This document shows positions 8,601 through 20,097 of a stretch of 32,972 nucleotides of DNA, piece after piece. How positions within the stretch are numbered: the stretch's first letter is position 1; each line of letters opens with the position of its first letter. Location: positions 1 to 32,972 of the forward strand of contig LFTR01000162.1 of assembly GCA_001513425.1 (NCBI GenBank). The letters are read 5' to 3'. This DNA is from Clostridiales bacterium DTU024 (lineage in GTDB: Bacteria > Bacillota > Clostridia > Christensenellales > Aristaeellaceae). The notes beneath the pieces were generated by a model that was given only the letters and a program-made list of their open reading frames with translations, searched no databases and was not told where the DNA came from. A program made the position numbers and the translations under genes.

Positions 8601-9650
8601 ATGAAGAAGATTCTATCCCTGTTCCTGGTCATGGCGCTCTTGCTGAGCGTAGGCTCCGCCCTTGCAGAAAAAGTCGGTATTTCGATGCCCACCAAGAGCC
8701 TGCAGCGTTGGAACGAAGACGGCGAATACCTGCAAAAGGAGTTCGAGGCAGCCGGTTATGAAGTCGAGCTTCAGTACGCCGGTGACAACGACGTACCCAC
8801 CCAGATCGCGCAGTTGGAGACCATGCTGCTCAATGAGTGCGATGTGCTTGTCATTACGGCTATTGAGGCCAATGCGCTGGGCAACGTACTTGCTACCGCC
8901 AAGGAAAACGGCGTCAAAGTCGTATGTCATGACCGTATCATCTTGGACACGCCCGCTGTTGACTACTACGCCACCTTTGATAACTTCCAGGTCGGTGAGA
9001 TCCAGGGGCAATATGTCGTGGATACGCTGGATCTTGCCAACGGCGCAGGCCCCTTCAACATTGAATTCCTGGCCGGTGACCCCGGCGACAACAATGCCAC
9101 CTACTTCTTCAACGGCGGCATCAGCAAAGTGCAGGAATACCTGGATAACGGCCAATTGGTTTGCGTCAGCGGCCAGACCGGTTTCGACCAGGTAGCAACC
9201 CCGTCATGGAAGACCGAAACGGCACAGGCCCGCATGGATGATATCATCGCATCGTATTATTCAGACGGCACACCGCTGCACGTCGTCCTCTGCTCCAACG
9301 ACTCCACCGCCCAGGGCGCTACCAATGCGTTGGTTGCCGCCGGTTTTAAAGCGGGCGAAGATTACCCCATCATTACCGGTCAGGACTGCGACATTGCCAG
9401 CGTCAAGAATATCGTCAAAGGCCTGCAGGCCATGTCCATCTTCAAGGATACCCGCATCCTTGCGGCACGTACCGTTCAGATGGTCAACTCCGTACTTGCA
9501 GGGGAAGAGGTTGAAGTCAATTCTGTTGTGCCCAACAACGTACTGGACGTTCCCACCTTCTACTGCACGCCCCTGTTCGCTGACGTCAACAATTATCAGG
9601 AACTGCTTATCGAAAGCGGATACTACACGGCTGACCAGCTGGCCGACTGA
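8601..9650 (+). CDS. chvE: Monosaccharide ABC transporter substrate-binding protein, ChvE-like
   Basis: Signal peptide, then 'KVGISMPTKSLQRWNEDGEYLQKEFEAAGYEVELQYAGDNDVPTQIAQLETM'. Followed by ATPase and permease genes. AAAAGGAG ribosome-binding site. Confidence 0.9.
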   Translation: MKKILSLFLVMALLLSVGSALAEKVGISMPTKSLQRWNEDGEYLQKEFEAAGYEVELQYAGDNDVPTQIAQLETMLLNECDVLVITAIEANALGNVLATAKENGVKVVCHDRIILDTPAVDYYATFDNFQVGEIQGQYVVDTLDLANGAGPFNIEFLAGDPGDNNATYFFNGGISKVQEYLDNGQLVCVSGQTGFDQVATPSWKTETAQARMDDIIASYYSDGTPLHVVLCSNDSTAQGATNALVAAGFKAGEDYPIITGQDCDIASVKNIVKGLQAMSIFKDTRILAARTVQMVNSVLAGEEVEVNSVVPNNVLDVPTFYCTPLFADVNNYQELLIESGYYTADQLAD

Positions 9651-9691
9651 TCGACCGGCATTGGAACAGACGCTTAGAAATTGATCCAGTT

Positions 9692-9732
9692 TGGCAAGGG
9701 GAGATGCCGGATGCTGTCATCTCCCCTTGCCA
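9692..9732 (+). terminator. Strong intercistronic hairpin (partial terminator or mRNA stabiliser)
   Basis: Perfect 15-bp stem TGGCAAGGGGAGATG / CATCTCCCCTTGCCA with an 11-nt loop and no U-tract. Confidence 0.8.
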
Positions 9733-9752
9733 TGACTTAAGGAGGACCCTCC

Positions 9753-11303
9753 ATGGCATCAACGATCCTCAGGATGGAAAACATCACCAAGCTTTTTCCC
9801 GGCGTTAAGGCTCTGGACAATGTCAATATTGATGTTACAGAGGGCGAGATCCACGCCGTTGTAGGCGAAAACGGCGCGGGGAAATCGACCTTGATGAATG
9901 TGCTCAGCGGCATCCACCCATACGGTTCGTATACCGGTGAAGTATACTATCGGGACGAATTGTGCCTCTTTAGGACCATCAAGGACAGCGAACGCCGCGG
10001 CATCGCCATCATTCACCAGGAGCTGGCGCTGGTTCCCCATCTGAGTATCGCTGAAAACATGTATTTGGGAAACGAACAGGGTAACGCCGGCGTAATCAAC
10101 TGGGACCTTACCAATCAGCAAGCAGCAAAGTTCATGGACGTGGTGGGCCTTAAGGAAAATCCGCGGACCCTCATCAAGGACATTGGCATGGGTAAGCAAC
10201 AGCTGGTGGAGATCGCCAAAGCCTTGGCCAAAGACGTAAGGCTGCTGATCTTGGATGAACCAACCTCATCGCTCAACGAGATTGACGCGAAAAAACTGCT
10301 CGATCTTCTGATCGAATTCAAAATCAAGCATGGTATTACCTCCATCCTCATTTCACACAAGCTAAATGAAATAGAATACTGCGCGGACCGCATCACCATT
10401 TTGCGCGACGGAAAATCCATCGAAACGCTGGATAAGAAGTCGGACGAGATATCCGAGCCGCGCATTATCAAGGGCATGGTCGGGCGTGAAATGACCAGCC
10501 GGTTCCCTGAGCGAAGGCCCATTCCCCGCGGGGATGTTGCTTTTGAGATCAAGAACTGGACAGTCCATCATCCTTTGTACGCGGATAAAAAGGTCGTCAA
10601 CGATGTGTCGCTCAAGATCCACCACGGTGAAGTGGTCGGCTTGGCGGGGCTCATCGGCGCAGGCCGCACGGAGTTGGCGATGTCGGTCTTTGGCGGTTCC
10701 TACGGGCAGCAAATAACCGGAGAGGCATTGATCGACGGCAAACCGATCCGACTGGCAAGCATTTCCCAGGCTATCCAAAACGGTCTGGCCTATGTGACGG
10801 AGGACCGGAAGGGGAATGGTTTGATGATCACAAATTCCATCAAACACAACCTCACGCTTTCCCGTATCGAGTTTGTTTCAAAGCGAGGGATCATTGACAA
10901 GGATCTGGAAACCATCCGTGCCGGGGACCAAAAGGAACAATTGGATATCAAAGCGCCCACCGTGGAGCAGTATGTCGAGAATCTCAGCGGCGGCAATCAG
11001 CAAAAAGTTCTTTTGGGCAAATGGATATTTGCCAAGCCCGACATCCTTTTGCTGGACGAGCCCACACGCGGCGTGGACGTCGGCGCCAAATATGAGATCT
11101 ATCAGATCATTAATCAGCTGGCTGCGGAAGGCAAAGCAGTACTCATGATCTCTTCAGAGCTGCCTGAGCTGTTGGGGATGTGTGACCGTATCTATGTTAT
11201 GAATGAAAGCAAGCTGATTGGCGAGTTTTCACGGGAAGAAGCCTCACAGGAAAACATTATGGGCTGCATTCTGCAAGCCAGCAAGGGGGAGATCAGCGCA
11301 TGA
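9753..11303 (+). CDS. gguA: Monosaccharide ABC transporter ATP-binding protein with two ABC domains
   Basis: Walker A '[12 protein letters not shown]', second-domain signature '[14 protein letters not shown]', Walker B '[15 protein letters not shown]'. Confidence 0.92.
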   Translation: MASTILRMENITKLFPGVKALDNVNIDVTEGEIHAVVGENGAGKSTLMNVLSGIHPYGSYTGEVYYRDELCLFRTIKDSERRGIAIIHQELALVPHLSIAENMYLGNEQGNAGVINWDLTNQQAAKFMDVVGLKENPRTLIKDIGMGKQQLVEIAKALAKDVRLLILDEPTSSLNEIDAKKLLDLLIEFKIKHGITSILISHKLNEIEYCADRITILRDGKSIETLDKKSDEISEPRIIKGMVGREMTSRFPERRPIPRGDVAFEIKNWTVHHPLYADKKVVNDVSLKIHHGEVVGLAGLIGAGRTELAMSVFGGSYGQQITGEALIDGKPIRLASISQAIQNGLAYVTEDRKGNGLMITNSIKHNLTLSRIEFVSKRGIIDKDLETIRAGDQKEQLDIKAPTVEQYVENLSGGNQQKVLLGKWIFAKPDILLLDEPTRGVDVGAKYEIYQIINQLAAEGKAVLMISSELPELLGMCDRIYVMNESKLIGEFSREEASQENIMGCILQASKGEISA

Positions 11304-12538
11304 ACAAGGTACTCGCTGCTTTTAAAGCCAATTTGAAACAATACTCGATGATGCTGGCGCTGGTGGTCATCGGGCTCATATTTCAGGTCTTGACCGGCGG
11401 AAAACTGTTGTTGCCCATGAATGTGTTCAATATCATTAACCAGAATGCCTACATTGTGATCCTGGCGATCGGTATGCTGTTGTGCATCGTCGGAAGCGGA
11501 TCCATCGACCTTTCTGTCGGCTCGGTTGTGGGTCTCGTAGGTGCTTGCGCGGGAACCTTCATCATGAAGTGGAAATGGGACCCGTACCTGTCCATTGTGC
11601 TGTGCATGCTGGTAGGCGTCCTGGTAGGGGCCTGGCAGGGCTTCTGGATCGCGTACGTCAAGATCCCGGCCTTTATTGTCACGCTCAGCGGCATGCTGGT
11701 GTTCCGCGGGGCGACACTGATCATCCTGCAGGGCGGAAGAGCAATTCCCGTGTTCCCTGATGCGTACAAGCAGTTTTTCGTTGGTACGATGCCGGAGTTC
11801 ATCGGGGTGTGGGAAGTCGCAGGCATGAAGATATACTTGACATGTCTTTTGCTGGGCATCCTGATAGCGGCGGTATATTGCATCACGCAAGTGCTTTCCA
11901 ACCAGAGCAAAAAGCGCAAAGGGTATGAGTACGCCACTCCGGGCGCCTTGATCACCCGAATGGTCATTATCTCCGCGATCGTCATTTGGTTTTTCACGCT
12001 GCTGGCGCGCTACAGGGGGATCCCTTCGGTACTGATCGTAATGGGTGTCATTGCCGCCATATATACGTTTATCACCAATAAAACGGTTATCGGGCGCCAT
12101 ATCTACGCGATGGGCGGCAACGCAAAGGCGGCGCGCCTGTCCGGTGTTAAAACCGAACGGCTCATGTTCTTAAGCTACATCAATATGGGTTTGCTGGCGG
12201 GGATCGCCGGGATGGTGTTCGCGGCACGCCTGGACAGCGCGACTCCCATGGCCGGCGACGGATTTGAACTTGACGCCATCGGAGCCTGCTACATCGGCGG
12301 CGCCAGCGCTTACGGCGGCGTTGGTACTGTCAGCGGTACCGTGATCGGCGCCCTCATCATGGGTATCCTCAACAACGGGATGAACATCATCGGCATGGAC
12401 TCCAACGTTCAAAAACTGGTCAAAGGATTGGTCCTGCTGGCAGCCGTCGCGTTTGATGTATTGTCTCAAGGCCATGTGGCGCTGCCATCATTCCTGCGCT
12501 TGGGCAAAAGCAAGCCGGAAAAAGTCACGCTGCGCTGA
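11300..12538 (+). CDS. gguB: Monosaccharide ABC transporter permease
   Basis: Multi-spanning protein with '[19 protein letters not shown]' and '[35 protein letters not shown]', typical of ribose/xylose-class permeases. ATGA overlap with the ATPase gene. Confidence 0.92.
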   Translation: MNKVLAAFKANLKQYSMMLALVVIGLIFQVLTGGKLLLPMNVFNIINQNAYIVILAIGMLLCIVGSGSIDLSVGSVVGLVGACAGTFIMKWKWDPYLSIVLCMLVGVLVGAWQGFWIAYVKIPAFIVTLSGMLVFRGATLIILQGGRAIPVFPDAYKQFFVGTMPEFIGVWEVAGMKIYLTCLLLGILIAAVYCITQVLSNQSKKRKGYEYATPGALITRMVIISAIVIWFFTLLARYRGIPSVLIVMGVIAAIYTFITNKTVIGRHIYAMGGNAKAARLSGVKTERLMFLSYINMGLLAGIAGMVFAARLDSATPMAGDGFELDAIGACYIGGASAYGGVGTVSGTVIGALIMGILNNGMNIIGMDSNVQKLVKGLVLLAAVAFDVLSQGHVALPSFLRLGKSKPEKVTLR

Positions 12539-12609
12539 TCCACCTCAGGAGCCCGGAACGCAATCGGCGCGTAATCCCCTTTGTTACGTTTCCACTTCGT
12601 TATTAGTAT

Positions 12610-12644
12610 AGAGCGCTGCATGTACACGCACGGCGCTCTTTTTC
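12610..12644 (+). terminator. Intrinsic terminator of the sugar transporter operon
   Basis: AGAGCGC ... GCGCTCT followed by TTTT. Confidence 0.75.
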
Positions 12645-12863
12645 GTGGCGCTTTCCAATCACCAGAGGCGCTCGGCAGTCATTGGATATCATCCCTGCAT
12701 TTTTCTTTTCAGCGAAAGGATGAGGGGGCGCACACCCGCCATGGCGACAAATGCGCCGCGTCACTGCGGTTTGCCGGTGCGGCATTAACCCTTCCCGCAT
12801 GGACGCACGCCTCTTTTTTGTGATAAGATAAGCCCAAGATAAAGCATCGCTGGGGAGGTAGTC

Positions 12864-13136
12864 ATGGGAAAAATCGTTGTGGAAGTCTGCGCGGGCACGC
12901 ACTGTACCTTAATGGGCAGCATGGACATCATTGACGCCATAGCGTCACTGCCGGAGATCGGGCATATAGAGGATGGACTTAATGATATTGAAGTCATCCC
13001 CGTGCCATGCCGAAACCACTGCAAGGAAAACATGGTGGGACCCATCGTGTACGTGGAAGGAGAGATCATCCCGCAGGCGGATCAGGAAACGGTGCTCGCC
13101 GCCATCATCAACAAAATCCGCGCGCAAAAGGTCTGA
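12864..13136 (+). CDS. Thioredoxin-like [2Fe-2S] protein (NuoE C-terminal-domain-like)
   Basis: 90 aa with CAGTHC (CX4C) and CRNHC (CX3C). Immediately upstream of the hydrogenase. Confidence 0.78.
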   Translation: MGKIVVEVCAGTHCTLMGSMDIIDAIASLPEIGHIEDGLNDIEVIPVPCRNHCKENMVGPIVYVEGEIIPQADQETVLAAIINKIRAQKV

Positions 13137-13175
13137 TTTTTGCGGCAGTACGTTTTTATGCAGGGGGGGTAGCCT

Positions 13176-14672
13176 ATGCGGGGAATTTTCACACCCATCA
13201 CGAAAATACGGCGCCAGGTCTTTTCTGAAGTGGCGAAGTTTGCCTTTGAACATGATATAGAGGGCGATGATTTCGGCTATTTCTACGAAAGCGCCTACCG
13301 AATCATTCCGGGTGAAGAGCCCCTTTACCGCGATAGCGTGTTCAAGGAGCGCGCCATCATCAGGGAGCGCATCCGCATGGCGATGGGCCTTCCCATGCGC
13401 CCCACCGGTACGCACCAGCCGCTGACTGAAGGCATGCAGGACACAGCGGATGGCAAAAAGCGGCTGGACTTGCCTTTGGTCAACGTGATCCCCTTTGCGT
13501 GTGAAAAATGCCCCACTGACCGCATCCAGGTGAGCGACAATTGCCGCAAATGTCTGGCGCATCCCTGTACCGCCGTGTGCCCCGTCAAAGCCGTGTCCAT
13601 CGGTAAAAACGCTGCCGTAATCGACCAGGATAAGTGCATCAAATGCGGGCGCTGCATAACAGCTTGCCCGTATCACGCAATCTTGCGCTTTGGGCGGCCG
13701 TGCGCGGAAGCCTGCGGTGCGGACGCTATCGACTCTGATGAATTGGGGCGCGCCGTGATCAACCAGGAGAAGTGTGTGGCATGCGGGCTCTGCATTGTGA
13801 CTTGCCCCTTTGCCGCTATTTCGGACAAGTCCGAGATATTCCAGGTGATCACTGCCATCAGACGCGGCAAAAGGGTGGCGGCGATCATCGCGCCCAGTTT
13901 TGTGGGGCAGTTTGGTCCTTTGGCAACGCCGGGGAAGATCGTGTCGGGCATACGCAAACTGGGCCTGAGCCATGTGATCGAAGTGGGATGGGGTGCGGAC
14001 TACGGCAGCATGCAGGAAGCAGATGAGTTTATCGTACACGTTCCACATGACAAAAAGTTCCTGGGCACGTCGTGCTGCCCTTCATGGGCGATGTTTGCCC
14101 GGAACGTGCAGCCGGAAACAAGTGATTGTATTGCTTTGTCGCATACGCCCATGGTGGCGGCGGCCAAAAAAGTGAAGGAATTAAGCCCGGGCACCTTGGT
14201 GGTTTTTATCGGTCCGTGCGTTGCCAAAAAGCTGGAGGCACTGGAAGATGAGGTGCGGCCGTATGTGGATTTTGTCATCACTTATGAAGAACTGATGGGC
14301 ATGTTCAGCGCCAAGGAGATCGAACTGAGCGACATGGAGGAAGATACGCTGGGCACTTTGGCTTCCCGCGACGGGCGCGGTTATGCCGTTGCGGGCGGCG
14401 TCGCGGAAGCGCTGGTCAATTCCATCAAAAGGAGACAACCGGGGCGCGAAGTGCCCTTTATGAAGGCCGATAACCTGCGTGACTGCCACAAGATGCTGCG
14501 GCTGGCCAAAGCGGGCAAGGCGGACGGCTATTTGCTGGAGGGCATGGCTTGCCCCGGCGGATGCGTGGGTGGTCCCGGTACGCTGTCGCTCATCCCGCGC
14601 GCGGGCAGCGCGGTCAAAGCGTTCGCGGCCTCATCGCCATATCTTTCGGCGGATGACAACCCCATGCTGTAG
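13176..14672 (+). CDS. [FeFe]-hydrogenase with N-terminal ferredoxin domains, group-B-like
   Basis: H-cluster motifs 'TSCCPSW', 'IGPCVAKKLEA', 'EGMACPGGCVGGPGT'. N-terminal clusters 'CRKCLAHPCTAVCP', 'CIKCGRCITACP', 'CVACGLCIVTCP'. Confidence 0.92.
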   Translation: MRGIFTPITKIRRQVFSEVAKFAFEHDIEGDDFGYFYESAYRIIPGEEPLYRDSVFKERAIIRERIRMAMGLPMRPTGTHQPLTEGMQDTADGKKRLDLPLVNVIPFACEKCPTDRIQVSDNCRKCLAHPCTAVCPVKAVSIGKNAAVIDQDKCIKCGRCITACPYHAILRFGRPCAEACGADAIDSDELGRAVINQEKCVACGLCIVTCPFAAISDKSEIFQVITAIRRGKRVAAIIAPSFVGQFGPLATPGKIVSGIRKLGLSHVIEVGWGADYGSMQEADEFIVHVPHDKKFLGTSCCPSWAMFARNVQPETSDCIALSHTPMVAAAKKVKELSPGTLVVFIGPCVAKKLEALEDEVRPYVDFVITYEELMGMFSAKEIELSDMEEDTLGTLASRDGRGYAVAGGVAEALVNSIKRRQPGREVPFMKADNLRDCHKMLRLAKAGKADGYLLEGMACPGGCVGGPGTLSLIPRAGSAVKAFAASSPYLSADDNPML

Positions 14673-14838
14673 GAAGCCGGGGAAAGATATCACGGAATTG
14701 TCCGCAAAAGTATTGCGGCGCCAGCAATTTTGGGTCCCGGATGGCGCCGGTTTGCCGCTTGGCGATACGGGGCACCTGCCGGGGCATCCGTGCGATAGCC
14801 TCAAAGCAATTGTCGATGCCGTCATGATCTCTTCATAA

Positions 14839-14875
14839 ATGCGGAGCAACTTGCATCTGTTGCTCCGTATTTTTA
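14839..14875 (+). terminator. Intrinsic terminator after the hydrogenase
   Basis: ATGCGGAGCAAC ttgcatct GTTGCTCCGTAT followed by TTTTATT. Confidence 0.85.
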
Positions 14876-14992
14876 TTTGCACCCGGAACTTTTCAGGGGA
14901 CAACAAAAAGTCCGGGCAAAGCGAGGCAAAATGGTGTATGATATGTATGGCAATTTTTGCTAAGTTTTTGATTTGAGCAGTCGGAGGAAAAC

Positions 14993-16795
14993 GTGAGCAT
15001 TCTGAATCTACTGACGATGATTGGCGGCTTGGCCCTTTTCCTTTATGGTATGGACCTGATGGGTGGGAGCCTCACAATGCTTTCCGGGAAACGGATGCAG
15101 CGGATCCTGCAAAACCTGACCGACAACACCTGGAAGGGCATCTTTCTGGGGATGACGGTAACGGCTATCATTCAATCGTCTTCCAGCACTACCGTTGTGG
15201 TCGTCAGCCTGGTCAACTCCGGCATCATGAAACTGCACAGCGCCGTCGGCGTCATTATGGGCGCCAATATCGGTACCACGATCACCGCCTGGATATTGAG
15301 TTTGACCGGCCTTACCAGCAGCAACCTGTTTGTGCAGCTGCTCAAGCCCACGTCCTTTTCGCCTGTGATCGCACTGGTGGGCGTTATCCTTATCATGTCA
15401 TCCAAGAAAGAAAAGCAGCAGATGATCGGCAAGATCCTCATGGGACTTGCCGTTCTGATGTTTGGCATGGAAACCATGAGCACGGCGCTAAAGCCCCTGG
15501 CCCGGGAGGAGGGGTTCGTCAAGCTGTTTTTGCTCTTCACCAACCCGCTGCTGGGTGCATTGGCGGGGGCTGTGCTGACGGCGGTTATTCAGAGTTCTTC
15601 TGCCTCCATCGGTATCCTGCAGGCGCTGTGCATTACGGGTATCGTACCCATGTCGGCAGCCATTCCCATCATTTTAGGACAGAACATTGGTACATGCGTG
15701 ACCGCCTTGCTGGCGGTCATCGGCGCCAAACGCAACGCCAGGCGCGCCGCGCTGATCCATCTGTCGTTTAACGTTTTCGGCACCGTCATCTTCATGACCG
15801 CTTTCTATGCCGCTGACGCCGTTTTCAGTTTTTCCTTTGCGGACAAGGTGGCGACACCGTTCTCTATCGCCATCGCGCATTCCGTGTTCAATGTTGCCAA
15901 TACGCTTATCCTGCAAAATTTCACGGTGTTCCTTGAAAAAATCGCCTTTTTCTTTATTCCCGAGACCCAAAGCGAAAAAGAGGAGAAACTGGATGAATTC
16001 AGCTTGCTGGATGAGCGGCTTTTGGAAACCCCATCCATCGCCCTGCAGCAGGCGTGGAGCGTTTCGGTCAGTATGCTGGAGAAATCCGCTGAGGCTCTCA
16101 ATAAAGCGCTGGGGCTGCTAAATGAGTATGACGGTGAATCGTTTGAGAACGTGCGTTCGCTGGAACAGAAAGTGGACAAATACCAGGACCAGCTGGGTGG
16201 CTACCTGATCAAAGTGAGCGGCGTGCCCATGACTGACAAGGACAATTTGCGGCTGAGCATCATTATCAACTCTATCAGCGATTTTGAGCGCATAAGCGAC
16301 TATGCGTTGGGTATCGCGATGGAAGCGCGGAAACTGTACGAATCGCCCATGCGTTTTTCACCGCTGGCGATGGAAGAACTGGGCATCTATACGCACGCGC
16401 TGGAAGACATCCTGGCGCTGACGCTAAATGCTTATACCAACGAAGACACGGAGCTGGCCAAGAGCATCGAGCCTTTGGAAGAAGTGATCGATCTGCTCAA
16501 TGAAGCCATCCGCATACGCCATATCGAGCGTTTGCGCGCCGGCATCTGTTCTATTGAAATGGGCCTGCTGCTGACGGACGTGACCGCGGCCATGGAACGG
16601 GTGAGCGACCACTGCTCCAATATCGCCGTAGCGCTTATTGAGATCCACGCGGGAATATATGACGCGCACAGGTATCTGCGCGCAATGAAGGAAAAGGATG
16701 CCGGCTTCCACGCAAAAATGGAAGAGTATCTGGCGCTTTACAAATTGCCACCCAACGATGAAGCGGCGGAAGCCTGCGTTTTGGCGCAGCCATAA
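14993..16795 (+). CDS. Na/Pi cotransporter family protein with C-terminal PhoU-like domain
   Basis: Duplicated QSSS motifs 'TAIIQSSSSTTVVVVSLVNSGIM' and 'TAVIQSSSASIGILQAL'. PhoU-like helical C-terminus. GTG start after GGAGG. Confidence 0.92.
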   Translation: MSILNLLTMIGGLALFLYGMDLMGGSLTMLSGKRMQRILQNLTDNTWKGIFLGMTVTAIIQSSSSTTVVVVSLVNSGIMKLHSAVGVIMGANIGTTITAWILSLTGLTSSNLFVQLLKPTSFSPVIALVGVILIMSSKKEKQQMIGKILMGLAVLMFGMETMSTALKPLAREEGFVKLFLLFTNPLLGALAGAVLTAVIQSSSASIGILQALCITGIVPMSAAIPIILGQNIGTCVTALLAVIGAKRNARRAALIHLSFNVFGTVIFMTAFYAADAVFSFSFADKVATPFSIAIAHSVFNVANTLILQNFTVFLEKIAFFFIPETQSEKEEKLDEFSLLDERLLETPSIALQQAWSVSVSMLEKSAEALNKALGLLNEYDGESFENVRSLEQKVDKYQDQLGGYLIKVSGVPMTDKDNLRLSIIINSISDFERISDYALGIAMEARKLYESPMRFSPLAMEELGIYTHALEDILALTLNAYTNEDTELAKSIEPLEEVIDLLNEAIRIRHIERLRAGICSIEMGLLLTDVTAAMERVSDHCSNIAVALIEIHAGIYDAHRYLRAMKEKDAGFHAKMEEYLALYKLPPNDEAAEACVLAQP

Positions 16796-16852
16796 GGAAA
16801 TTCATCCCCGAACGCCGCAGAGGATTCGTTTGCCGCACCAGGAGGAAGTCCT

Positions 16853-17500
16853 ATGGATATGAAGGAACTGAGCGTAGAAAAGTTTTCCGAAAGGATCGCA
16901 CAGCGCACGCCCATGCCGGGCGGTGTGTCCGCCTGTGCGGCCGCGGCGGCATTGGCTGCGGCGCTGGTACAGATGGGCGCCAAGACAGCCATGAAACAGG
17001 TGGCGGACGAGGAAGCCCGCAAGAGAATGGAAGCCGTGGATGAAAGCGCGGAGATACTGCGCAAGGGGCTATTGAAACTTATTCAGCGTGACAGCGCGGC
17101 TTATGGCATGTATATGGCCGCGCTGAGACTGCCCAAAGCGACCGGCAAAGAAATCACCCTGCGCGAAGACAAAAAGCAGGCGGCACTGAAAAACGCGTGC
17201 CTGTCGCCCCTTCAGGCAGCGGAAAGATCACTGCGCGTGCTGGCGCTGGCAAACATGTGCCTTCAATTCCGCGGCGGCGCGGTGGCTGACGTTTTGTCGG
17301 GCGCGCTGTTGGCGCGAAGCGCGGCGCTGGGAGCGGAGCGGGCGGTCAAATACAACCTGCGGTACATTGCTGATGTATTTTTCGAACGGGACATGGCGCG
17401 GCAGTGCGCCGCTATAAAAAGGAACGCCCGACGGCTGGAGAAATCGGCGCGCGCGGCATATTTTACATTTATTGAAGACAAACAGACTCCCGACAAGTAA
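16853..17500 (+). CDS. Cyclodeaminase/cyclohydrolase family protein (FTCD C-terminal-like)
   Basis: 'RTPMPGGVSACAAAAALAAALVQMGAKTAM' resembles the family's PxPGGGSVAA..ALGAAL..M motif. 215 aa. AGGAGG ribosome-binding site. Confidence 0.8.
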   Translation: MDMKELSVEKFSERIAQRTPMPGGVSACAAAAALAAALVQMGAKTAMKQVADEEARKRMEAVDESAEILRKGLLKLIQRDSAAYGMYMAALRLPKATGKEITLREDKKQAALKNACLSPLQAAERSLRVLALANMCLQFRGGAVADVLSGALLARSAALGAERAVKYNLRYIADVFFERDMARQCAAIKRNARRLEKSARAAYFTFIEDKQTPDK

Positions 17501-17566
17501 GGACGGGGTATATTGATAGTGTCAAAGCAGATAGGTGTGCCCGTTGTCGGAACCGGCGTCCGCTTC

Positions 17567-17595
17567 TTGACACGCCACGCCATACATGCTAAATT
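17567..17595 (+). promoter_or_regulatory. Promoter of the SH3-type protein gene
   Basis: TTGACA, 17-nt spacer, TAAATT. Confidence 0.6.
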
Positions 17596-17646
17596 TGTGT
17601 TAAGAAAGCATTACGAAATTCGCCATCGTAAGATTGGAGGAAAAGA

Positions 17647-18471
17647 GTGAGAAAATCAAGGAGAGTGTCAAGTTTGCTCGCAGCGCTTCTAATGGTGCTG
17701 AGCGTGCCCGCGTTCGCCCAAGCGACATCGCCTGATTCCGGCATTCCCGCCACCATCCAGGGCGGTGCCACCATGCTGGGTCATCCCCGCCCTGACGCTG
17801 CCTTTGTTGCTGACCTCCAGGATGGTGTGCCCGTGCAGGTAAAGACCCTCGGCCTCGCGTGGAGCCGCGTTGCCGCCGCCGGGATGGAAGGCTGGACAGC
17901 CAGCCGTTTCCTGCGGTTCAGCAATGTTGACAAGAGCAGCGCTTTTGCCGTGATAGCAGCCAAAAACGGCCGTCTGACGCTCAGGGAGGAACCTGCCACC
18001 AGCGCGAAAGACCTGGGCAAATATATGAACGGCAACATTGCCGCGGTGATTGAAATGGGAAAACCCTTCACCAAGGTCGCTCTGGATGGCAAGGAAGGCT
18101 ATCTGCTGACCGCGCACCTTAAGTTTTCCGGGGCCCGCGAATCCTTGGGTACCGGAAAGGTCTCCTGGCCGGACGACCCCGCACGCGAACGCAATATCAC
18201 GTTCAGGTGGGAAGACAAAACCGGGGACAATCGCATTTCCACCATCAAGACCGGCACGCCTTTTGTGCTGCTCACCCGCGGGGATGCGTGGGGCGAGATT
18301 GAGCTATTGGGCAAAACGGGTTTCATGATGAGGGAGTACCTATTGGAGGACGCGGCGCCGTCCACCGTAACGGACCCGCCCGCTACCGATGAGGCGATGG
18401 AAACAGAACAGCCGCAGGCAGAACCCACTGAAGAAATCATGGAAACAGAACAGCCGCTGCCGCCAAATTAG
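17647..18471 (+). CDS. Secreted protein with bacterial SH3-like repeats and an acidic/Pro-rich C-terminus
   Basis: Signal peptide 'SLLAALLMVLSVPAFAQA'. SH3b-like 'GRLTLREEPATSAKDLGKYMNGNIAAVIEMGKPFTKVALDGKEGYLLTAHLKF'. GTG start after TTGGAGG. Confidence 0.72.
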   Translation: MRKSRRVSSLLAALLMVLSVPAFAQATSPDSGIPATIQGGATMLGHPRPDAAFVADLQDGVPVQVKTLGLAWSRVAAAGMEGWTASRFLRFSNVDKSSAFAVIAAKNGRLTLREEPATSAKDLGKYMNGNIAAVIEMGKPFTKVALDGKEGYLLTAHLKFSGARESLGTGKVSWPDDPARERNITFRWEDKTGDNRISTIKTGTPFVLLTRGDAWGEIELLGKTGFMMREYLLEDAAPSTVTDPPATDEAMETEQPQAEPTEEIMETEQPLPPN

Positions 18472-18510
18472 GCGGCGGCGCCAAGCTGAGATATTGCGTT
18501 CACGCGCACA

Positions 18511-18542
18511 AAAAGGGCCTTTCCGCGAGGAAGGACCCTTTT
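18511..18542. terminator. Bidirectional terminator between convergent genes
   Basis: AAAAGGGCCTTTCC GCGA GGAAGGACCCTTTT hairpin between the 17647-18471 gene and eno. Confidence 0.8.
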
Positions 18543-18562
18543 ACGCACTTGGATTGTTTAAC

Positions 18563-19855
<1,293 letters not shown>

Positions 19856-19891
19856 TTAGATAGGGCCCGAAGGCCGGAACACACTATAGTA

Positions 19892-19897
19892 AGTATA
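19892..19897 (-). promoter_or_regulatory. Extended -10 element of eno
   Basis: Minus strand TGGTATACT (TGnTATACT). The leader contains a GGCC-TTCG-GGCC mini-hairpin. Confidence 0.45.
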
Positions 19898-20097
19898 CCA
19901 CAATCAGCGCGGTATGGGAAAGCATCCATGGTACTTTTTATCCCGCCCGGCATATTCTGCCCGCTCTACCGCCGCTTGGTGGGCCTTTATCGATTTGAGT
20001 ATCTGTGCTATGACTGCGGCCATGGAAGATGATGCGATAAAATGGCCTGATAAGACGCTCGCTGGGTTATCTGCCCACCCGTAGAACACCGCAAAGA

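Noticed and set aside
8258-8695. Minus-strand ORF of 145 aa overlapping the start of chvE.
   Set aside because: It is antisense to a well-supported signal peptide region, has no ribosome-binding site or family motif, and the region is better explained as promoter/leader.
14479-14838. 119-aa plus-strand ORF starting inside the hydrogenase gene.
   Set aside because: The first two thirds is an out-of-frame shadow of the hydrogenase. Only the portion after 14675 is kept, as a weak finding.
17519-17573. Inverted repeat GTGTCAA...TTGACAC upstream of the SH3-type protein.
   Set aside because: Only 7 bp per arm, ~40 nt apart, and one arm is simply the -35 hexamer. Not distinguishable from chance.
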